Assembly: GCA_964390795.1 (NCBI GenBank)
Contig: CAYMLQ010000169.1
Span: 1-11,485 of the forward strand
Source of the DNA: CAYMLQ01 sp964390795
Lineage (GTDB): Bacteria; Verrucomicrobiota; Kiritimatiellia; RFP12; UBA1067
Direction: 5' to 3'
DNA length: 11,485 nt
Part shown: in pieces, positions 6,822 through 11,485 of the stretch
Layout: every line of letters begins with the position of its first letter
Numbering within the stretch: the stretch's first letter is position 1
The notes under the pieces: model-generated
The model's input: only the letters and a program-made list of their open reading frames with translations
The model's database searches: none
Told to the model about the DNA's origin: nothing
Program-made: the position numbers and the translations under genes

Positions 6822-9203
6822 ATGAAGACGCACATCCTCATCGCCCTAGCCCTTTCAGTAAGCCTGCAAATCTTCGCCGAAACCCAGCTCCTCCCAGCCA
6901 AAATGTGCTGGGCCCACTATGTCGGCTGGGGCTTCGACCAAGTCGGCGGCTATGACCGCGCCGTGCTGAACCCCGTCAGGAGCGCCCAGAAGTTCAACGA
7001 CCGCAGCCTGCTCGGACGCCATGCGCAAACCGACGAGGGCGTCGGCGAAGCCACCAAGTTGCAAGTCCGCACCGCCCTGCAATACGGCATCGACGGCTTC
7101 TGCGTGGATCTGGTGATCGGCGAGGCGCACAAGGAGAGCTTTTACTCGGATGCCATGAGCCGCTTCTACCGCGCGGCCGAAGGCACCCCCTTCAAAGTCG
7201 CCCTCTGCGTCGACAGAACCTCGCCCTCGCCCGACGCCCTGACCCGTGCCTTTGCCGCATATCTCCGCCGCTGGGGCGGCCACCCGAACACCTGCCGCGT
7301 CAATGGCAAGCCCGCGATCTTCATCTACAACAGCCGGCCGCGCACGCTGGGCGAATGGCGCGGCATCTTGGACGCCTTGCAAGCTCAAGGGCTTCAGGCC
7401 TACTGTCTGGTCCAACCCATGGGTGAAGGCACGCTGTGGGAACATGCGCAGGTCTTGGCGGACAATCTGGCGGTGTTCGACGGCCTCTACGATTTCGGTA
7501 TCAACGGCTTCTCGCAGGAACAGATGCTGACGCGCCTCACCAATGGACAGAAAGCGCTGGCGCGGCACCGCCCCGGCGGCCTTCTGGTCGCAGGTATCAC
7601 CCAAGGCTACCTGGGCAACGGCAACAGCTTCTACCGCCCCTACCTCAACACCGGCACCCTGCGGCAGAATTGGGAAGCCGCCCTCAAAGCCGATGCGCCG
7701 TGGGTCTGTATCACCACCTGGAACGACTATGTAGAACACACCCATTTCGAGCCCTCGGTCGTGAACCGCGACGCGCTGCTGCGCATCAACCGCGACTACG
7801 TGGCGCGCTGGCGCGGGACGCCCGTCCCGCAGCGCCCGCCGCAGGTGTTCATCAGCTACCACGAAGAGGCCAGTCTGGGCGACGACTGGACGCTGGAGAT
7901 CCTCAGCCTGCCTTACCATACCGCGCCGTCGTCGGTCCGCATCCGGCTGCTCGGTTCGGAGGGCGAGCCTGTGTTCGAGCCCGCGCCGGTCGCGCTACCG
8001 ACCGAGGAGATCCGCGCCGAGACCTTGCGCGTGCCGCAGATCGGCATGGACGGCGCGCGCGTCTTCCGTGTGCAGGTTCAGCTTCCATCCGCCGCCACGA
8101 ACGAGTGGCGCGAACTCTATCCCGTCGTCGTGCGCCCCGGGCATCTCGAAAGCCTTCGCACCCTCCACATTCCCCTGGACGAGTTGGCGGCAACCCCCAC
8201 GCTGACGCTTCAAGCCACGCAGGGCACGCGCGAAGCTCTGGTCCGCTTCGCCCGCTGGACCCTCGCCGGCAAGGTCGAGCTTCTCCGCAACGGCTGGCCC
8301 GTCGCCGAAACCGATATCGCCCACAAAGGCGCGCCGTCTGTCACCGTGCGGCTGCCGTTGCCCGAAACGGACGCCACCCCGGCCGACCTGTTCATCGCTC
8401 GCTACAGCAACCCTGACGGCGACGTCGCGTGGAGCGCGCCGTGCTTTGTGCCCGGCCAGCCCAATCCAGCGTCAGCCGAACCGCAGCCCGTCATCGTCAC
8501 CGGAGCGGATTTCGACGAGGGCTGGTGGGGCAGTAAAATCTCCCGTCTGGACAAGCCGCAGGTGGTCCAGCGTCCGCTTCGCGCCGAGGAAACCTTCACG
8601 CTCACCTACCCGATGTCCGAGGGTGCGGGAGACACGCTCGCTTCGGTCTCGTGCTGGAATATCCCCCTCCTGCTGGGCGCGCATCACACGTCGCTCAAGA
8701 GGAACCCCGCCTGGTCTCCGCAATGGGTCTCCGCAGGCGCAGACCCGGCAGCGCTGCGCTTTGACGGTGCGGACGACTGCGCGATCCTGCCGAGCCGCAC
8801 CCTGCCATACGGCCCCTTCACGCTGGAAATCAACGCGCATCCCGAACTGAAGGGCGCGGCCATGACGCTCTTCTCCGACACCTGCGGCGTGTCCCTGGCG
8901 ATCACGCCGGACGCCCATGTGCGGTTCGCCCGCAAAAAGGACAACGTGACCAGCCGGCGTGTCTTGGCCGACGGCCAATGGGCGCATCTCGCGGCCGTGT
9001 ACGACGGCGAGCGGTTGCGGCTCTATCTGGACGGCGCGCCCGACAGCGAGGCGCCCGCGGAGACACAGGCGATCCGCATCAACTCACTGCCCGTGATCGG
9101 CAACAACGACACCTTCAGTGAGGGGTTCCGCGGCCAGATCGGCGGCTTCCACCTGCAATACGGCGTGCTGCCGCCCGAACGCTTCGTCCTTTTGCGGCGG
9201 TGA
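6822..9203 (+). CDS. Secreted GH71-type (alpha-1,3-glucanase-like) glycosidase with LamG domain
   Basis: A 793-residue exported protein. Residues 1-19 are a Sec signal peptide (short basic start, hydrophobic core, likely cut after IFA). The catalytic domain, about 25-345, shows HYVGW (32-36) near the start, GIDGFCVD (89-96) and TTWNDYVEHTHFEPS (298-312), a pattern recalled from GH71 and GH99-like barrels; Asp91, Asp96 and Glu305 are candidate active-site acids. Residues about 346-640 have mixed beta-rich sequence that I do not recognise, probably one or two Ig-like or carbohydrate-binding modules. Residues 644-793 are a LamG/concanavalin-like domain (ALRFDGADD, WAHLAAVYDGERLRLYLDG, and GQIGGFHL at the end). 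A glycan-cleaving role is likely, and an alpha-1,3-glucan substrate is only suggested by family. The start at 6822 is set by the signal peptide; only a weak AGAGA (6808-6812) precedes it. It is convergent with the sulfatase. Confidence 0.82.
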   Translation: MKTHILIALALSVSLQIFAETQLLPAKMCWAHYVGWGFDQVGGYDRAVLNPVRSAQKFNDRSLLGRHAQTDEGVGEATKLQVRTALQYGIDGFCVDLVIGEAHKESFYSDAMSRFYRAAEGTPFKVALCVDRTSPSPDALTRAFAAYLRRWGGHPNTCRVNGKPAIFIYNSRPRTLGEWRGILDALQAQGLQAYCLVQPMGEGTLWEHAQVLADNLAVFDGLYDFGINGFSQEQMLTRLTNGQKALARHRPGGLLVAGITQGYLGNGNSFYRPYLNTGTLRQNWEAALKADAPWVCITTWNDYVEHTHFEPSVVNRDALLRINRDYVARWRGTPVPQRPPQVFISYHEEASLGDDWTLEILSLPYHTAPSSVRIRLLGSEGEPVFEPAPVALPTEEIRAETLRVPQIGMDGARVFRVQVQLPSAATNEWRELYPVVVRPGHLESLRTLHIPLDELAATPTLTLQATQGTREALVRFARWTLAGKVELLRNGWPVAETDIAHKGAPSVTVRLPLPETDATPADLFIARYSNPDGDVAWSAPCFVPGQPNPASAEPQPVIVTGADFDEGWWGSKISRLDKPQVVQRPLRAEETFTLTYPMSEGAGDTLASVSCWNIPLLLGAHHTSLKRNPAWSPQWVSAGADPAALRFDGADDCAILPSRTLPYGPFTLEINAHPELKGAAMTLFSDTCGVSLAITPDAHVRFARKKDNVTSRRVLADGQWAHLAAVYDGERLRLYLDGAPDSEAPAETQAIRINSLPVIGNNDTFSEGFRGQIGGFHLQYGVLPPERFVLLRR

Positions 9204-9225
9204 TCGCGCTCCCTACCTGATTGGT

Positions 9226-11121
9226 TTAACCGTTCAACGGCCCCTGCCGCGCCAGGGGCTTGACGCGGCCCTCGAGCACGTCCAGAAGATGTCCGAGGAT
9301 GCGGCGCGGATAGGCCTGCGGCTTGGAGAAGCTCTCGTCCTGCGCGTTGCGCTTGACGAGTTCGCGCACCGCCGGCAGAAGCGGTTTCGCGGCCTCTCCC
9401 AAGCGGTCGAGCGCATTGCACGCCTGCAGGGAACACCACGGCGAGTCGAGATCCAGCATGGCCTTCTCAAGCACCGGCAAGGCCAGATCCAGACGGCCCT
9501 GCCGCGCCAGAGCATCCGCCGCCGCCACGCGCACGAAGCCCGAAGCGTCGCCCGCGAGCTTCGCCAGCACCGGCTCTGCCGTTGCAGTTTGCTTGCCGAG
9601 GATGGCAAAACCAATCGCGGCCCACCACCGGACCGGCATTGAATCGTCCCCCGCGGCCTTCGTCAGCGCAGGCAGATTCGCCGCGTCCCTCGCGGAGGCC
9701 AGCAGGGCCGTGTCCAGCACGCGCTTGACCGGCCACGCGCCCTCGCGCCTGGACGCCTCAAAGCCCTCTGCCTCGCACCCTTCGGGCAGCAGCCCATTGT
9801 CTCGGTTCTCAATCATCTGCGCGGCAAGCGCCTCACGCAACGCCGCAAGCCGCTCCGCCTGTTCCGCCTGGCCCGCAAGATTGGCGACGTTGTCAGGATC
9901 GGCCTTGAGGTCGTACAGCTCTTCGGATGGTTTGATTCCCCAAAACATCGCCGTCGCCGGCGTGAGCTTGCCCTCTTCCGCCAACTTCGCCCACGCCTGA
10001 TACCCGCGTGCGCGGAACATGTAGCTGAGCGGCTCGACATACGGGATCTCCGGACGGAAGTTGCGGATATACAGCCACCGCCCGTCGGTCACCGAGCGCA
10101 CCATGTCGTAGCGCTCGTCCATCCGGTCACGCGTGCAGAAGACGTAGGCACGCGGCTTCGTTTTCGCCACACCCGCAAACGGGATGCCTTGCATGTGCTT
10201 GGGCTGGGGAACGCCCGCCAGCGCCAGCACGGTCGCCGCGAAATCAACAAAGTGGACCGGCGCGGCAACCCGCGAACCCGGCGCAGCCGGCGCGAGATGA
10301 CGCCACTTCGGCGGGAAGTAGGCGACCAGCGGGACGTGCGTGCCGCTGGCATGCAGAAAGCGCTTGCTGCGCAGCGTGACCCCGCCGTTGTCGCCGTAGT
10401 AGAACACGATCGTGTCTTCCGCCAAGCCCGCCTCTTCCAGCGCCTTGAGCTTCAGGCCGCACTGGCGGTCCATCTCGCTGAGGCAGTCGTACTGGCGGGC
10501 GAGGTCGGTACGCACCTCCGGCGTATCGGGCTGGTAGGGACGCACCCGCACCTTCGCGGGATCGGTCGGCGCGAACGCGAAGGCCTTCTTTTCCGGGAAA
10601 AGGCAGCTCTCGTGGCACACCTCGTGGTTGTACACGCTGAAGAACGGCGTTCCCGGCGTGGGACGGCCCTTCCACTCGGCCTTTTTTCCGCACGCGTCCC
10701 ACGCCTCCTTAATGTCGATCGGCGCGTTGTAGTCGGTCTTGGCGTTGTTCGTCGTGTAGTACCCCGCCTGCCGCAAGTACGCGGGAAAACCTTTAAGAAA
10801 CGCCGGGATCTTGCCGGAGGCGCGCATGTTATGGGCCGGCCCGCAGGTGGTCGGATACATCCCCGTGATCAGCGTGAAACGCGACGGCGCGCAGACGGGC
10901 ATGGCGTAGCAGCTCTCGAACACGATGCCTTTGGCGGCCAGCGCGTCGATATTCGGCGTGCGCGCCACCGGGTCGCCGAAGCACCCGATCAGCGTGCCCG
11001 TGTCCTCGCTGACCAGCCACAGGATATTGGGCCGCTCGGTCTTCTCCTCTGCGGCCCAAGCCGCCAGCGGCAATGCCGCCGCGCACTGCCCAAGAAACTG
11101 CCTACGTGATAGTTTGTTCAT
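9226..11121 (-). CDS. Tat-exported type I sulfatase with C-terminal HEAT repeats
   Basis: A 631-residue sulfatase that hydrolyses sulfate esters, probably on a polysaccharide. The N-terminus has a Tat signal (SRRQFLG, 5-11; likely cut after AWA at 23). The alkaline-phosphatase-like core begins at PNILWLVSEDTG (31-42). CAPSR (77-81) contains Cys77, the residue converted to formylglycine by an FGE maturase, with Arg81; YYGDNGG (241-247) supplies the second metal Asp/Asn pair. GTHVPL (260-265) and LYDLKADPDN (402-411) are typical of the family. Residues about 465-590 form HEAT-like helical repeats (VRWWAAIGFAILG, VRVAAADALARQG), probably for binding or scaffolding. The ATG at 11121 is preferred over an in-frame GTG at 11247 because the Tat signal then starts at residue 1. 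Only a weak purine-rich site precedes it. The gene begins 17 nt after the stop of a HigA relic. Confidence 0.93.
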   Translation of the reverse strand: MNKLSRRQFLGQCAAALPLAAWAAEEKTERPNILWLVSEDTGTLIGCFGDPVARTPNIDALAAKGIVFESCYAMPVCAPSRFTLITGMYPTTCGPAHNMRASGKIPAFLKGFPAYLRQAGYYTTNNAKTDYNAPIDIKEAWDACGKKAEWKGRPTPGTPFFSVYNHEVCHESCLFPEKKAFAFAPTDPAKVRVRPYQPDTPEVRTDLARQYDCLSEMDRQCGLKLKALEEAGLAEDTIVFYYGDNGGVTLRSKRFLHASGTHVPLVAYFPPKWRHLAPAAPGSRVAAPVHFVDFAATVLALAGVPQPKHMQGIPFAGVAKTKPRAYVFCTRDRMDERYDMVRSVTDGRWLYIRNFRPEIPYVEPLSYMFRARGYQAWAKLAEEGKLTPATAMFWGIKPSEELYDLKADPDNVANLAGQAEQAERLAALREALAAQMIENRDNGLLPEGCEAEGFEASRREGAWPVKRVLDTALLASARDAANLPALTKAAGDDSMPVRWWAAIGFAILGKQTATAEPVLAKLAGDASGFVRVAAADALARQGRLDLALPVLEKAMLDLDSPWCSLQACNALDRLGEAAKPLLPAVRELVKRNAQDESFSKPQAYPRRILGHLLDVLEGRVKPLARQGPLNG

Positions 11122-11138
11122 CAAGTTCTTTCTCTGGA

Positions 11139-11240
11139 TCAACTCAGGTTGCATATCAGTATGTTCTGGCTGATGCCCAGCGGCCCAAGGAACTCCTCTT
11201 GCAGAATCTCGCCCGGATGCACCGGAGGAATCTTCTTCAT
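11139..11240 (-). pseudogene. Truncated HigA-family antitoxin (33 codons)
   Basis: The minus strand from ATG 11240 reads a HigA/VapI-type N-terminus with IPPVHPGEIL, EEFL and PLGISQN, then LS and a TGA stop at 11141-11139. Full-length HigA antitoxins have about 90-100 residues and carry a helix-turn-helix just after this point, so the DNA-binding domain is missing. A good ribosome binding site (AAGGGG) is still present 8 nt before the ATG. Beyond the stop the antitoxin-like sequence gives way to the sulfatase start 17 nt later. It may still be translated as a leader peptide, but it cannot work as a normal antitoxin. Confidence 0.75.
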
Positions 11241-11243
11241 GTT

Positions 11244-11267
11244 TCACCCCTTGTGATAGTCAACATC
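11244..11267 (-). pseudogene. 3' end relic of a HigB-like toxin gene
   Basis: Directly upstream of the HigA relic the minus strand encodes DVDYHKG followed by TGA (11246-11244), closely resembling the usual HigB C-terminus (VEIVDYHKG-like). The stop codon lies 3 nt before the HigA ATG, the normal higBA arrangement. Further upstream the similarity is lost at the palindrome that starts at 11269. Only eight codons support the call, but position and partner strengthen it. Confidence 0.5.
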
Positions 11268-11268
11268 A

Positions 11269-11303
11269 GCGGTGAGGCGGCGGTATCCCGTCGCCTCCAC
11301 CGC
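11269..11303 (+). repeat. Strong hairpin followed by a T-run, inserted at the HigB relic
   Basis: On the plus strand GCGGTG, AGGCG and CGG pair with CCG, CGCCT and CACCGC around a TATC loop. There is one single-base C bulge and one G-T pair. TTTTT follows at 11305-11309, so in the plus direction it has the form of an intrinsic terminator. It abuts the HigB relic exactly and resembles a dispersed palindromic repeat that landed in or beside the toxin gene. On the minus strand no T-run follows it, so it should not block transcription toward the sulfatase. Confidence 0.6.
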
Positions 11304-11318
11304 GTTTTTGGGCAGTCC

Positions 11319-11485
11319 TCATGCGTACTCGTACACAGGGGTCTGGATCACTCTCCTTGGTGCTCTGGCGCCTTTGATTAGAGCTTGGATGTGCTCAACG
11401 GCTTCGGGGGCGAAAAACTGCTCGCCCGTCTCCCGGCAAACACGGGCCGGTACATGTTCGATCAGGAAGAACTTACCTCCGTACT
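11319..11485 (-). CDS. YgiT-type zinc-finger protein, C-terminal part (runs off the window)
   Basis: The last 54 residues of a protein whose start lies beyond the window edge. The first full codon is at 11483 and the stop TGA at 11321-11319. VPARVC, TGEQFF, APEAVEHIQ and the end TPVYEYA match the small YgiT/MqsA-N-type zinc-finger proteins, many of which are antitoxin-like partners of small toxins such as DUF4258 proteins (family knowledge). The second knuckle reads CRETGE, so one of the usual CxxC cysteines is Thr, a variant I recall from this subgroup. Whether the complete gene is intact cannot be seen here. No helix-turn-helix domain follows, so it would be the short form. Confidence 0.6.
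   Translation of the reverse strand, partial: YGGKFFLIEHVPARVCRETGEQFFAPEAVEHIQALIKGARAPRRVIQTPVYEYA

Noticed and set aside
6855..7919. Minus-strand frame opposite the GH71-type gene
   Set aside because: Antisense shadow; the plus-strand gene has a signal peptide and domain motifs over the same bases.
11122..11247. N-terminal extension of the sulfatase from a GTG at 11247
   Set aside because: It would bury the Tat signal 40 residues inside the protein. The same bases encode HigA in another frame.
11258..11263. TTGACT as a -35 box for the sulfatase
   Set aside because: No acceptable -10 sequence is found 16-18 nt downstream on the minus strand; the match also lies within the HigB relic codons.
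11139..11267. Functional HigBA toxin-antitoxin system
   Set aside because: Only about 8 toxin codons and 33 antitoxin codons remain, without the catalytic or DNA-binding parts.

Overview
The window is GC-rich chromosomal sequence, probably from a member of the PVC group of bacteria. Kiritimatiellota or Lentisphaerota fits best, with Planctomycetota or Verrucomicrobiota possible. This rests on the gene mix (inference, no search was run): a Tat-exported Gfo/Idh/MocA oxidoreductase, a Tat-exported sulfatase with HEAT repeats, GH97 and GH71-type glycoside hydrolases, a LamG tail, and short palindromic or tandem repeats in most spacers. A run of exactly 100 N at 4771-4870 looks like a scaffold placeholder, so this is a draft or metagenome assembly and reading frames cannot be carried across it.

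Layout. Minus strand, read from high to low coordinates: an extended SDR epimerase/dehydratase (5962-4919), a GH97 glycosidase whose 5' end falls in the gap (about 4770-2858), a class I SAM methyltransferase of the Methyltransf_32/METTL25-like type (2752-1550) and a Gfo/Idh/MocA oxidoreductase (1437-52). The first three lie close enough to share a transcript; the oxidoreductase has a possible promoter of its own. Plus strand: a Sua5/YrdC/TsaC threonylcarbamoyl-AMP synthase (6122-6721), which may be leaderless, and a secreted GH71-type glycosidase with a C-terminal LamG domain (6822-9203). Minus strand, convergent with the glycosidase and 22 nt from it: a sulfatase (11121-9226). Upstream of the sulfatase lie wrecked toxin-antitoxin genes: a 33-codon HigA N-terminus, the last codons of a HigB-like gene cut by a palindrome, and the C-terminal end of a YgiT-type zinc-finger protein running off the window edge.

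How the genes may work together. The two glycosidases, the sulfatase and the oxidoreductase carry or probably carry export signals and look like parts of envelope or extracellular polysaccharide breakdown; GH97 should release terminal alpha-linked sugars, the sulfatase should remove sulfate, and the oxidoreductase may act on released sugars. The Sua5 enzyme (tRNA t6A synthesis) and the methyltransferase are cytoplasmic and look like unrelated housekeeping genes.

The most unusual content lies between the genes. Distinct repeat classes sit in five spacers: a REP-like palindrome (1-33), a heptamer array (2811-2852), facing octamer arrays in the likely 5' leader of the minus-strand operon (5978-6062), a double-hairpin unit that supplies the Sua5 stop codon (6717-6785) and a hairpin with a T-run inside the toxin relic (11269-11309). 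I found no convincing new multi-gene system.
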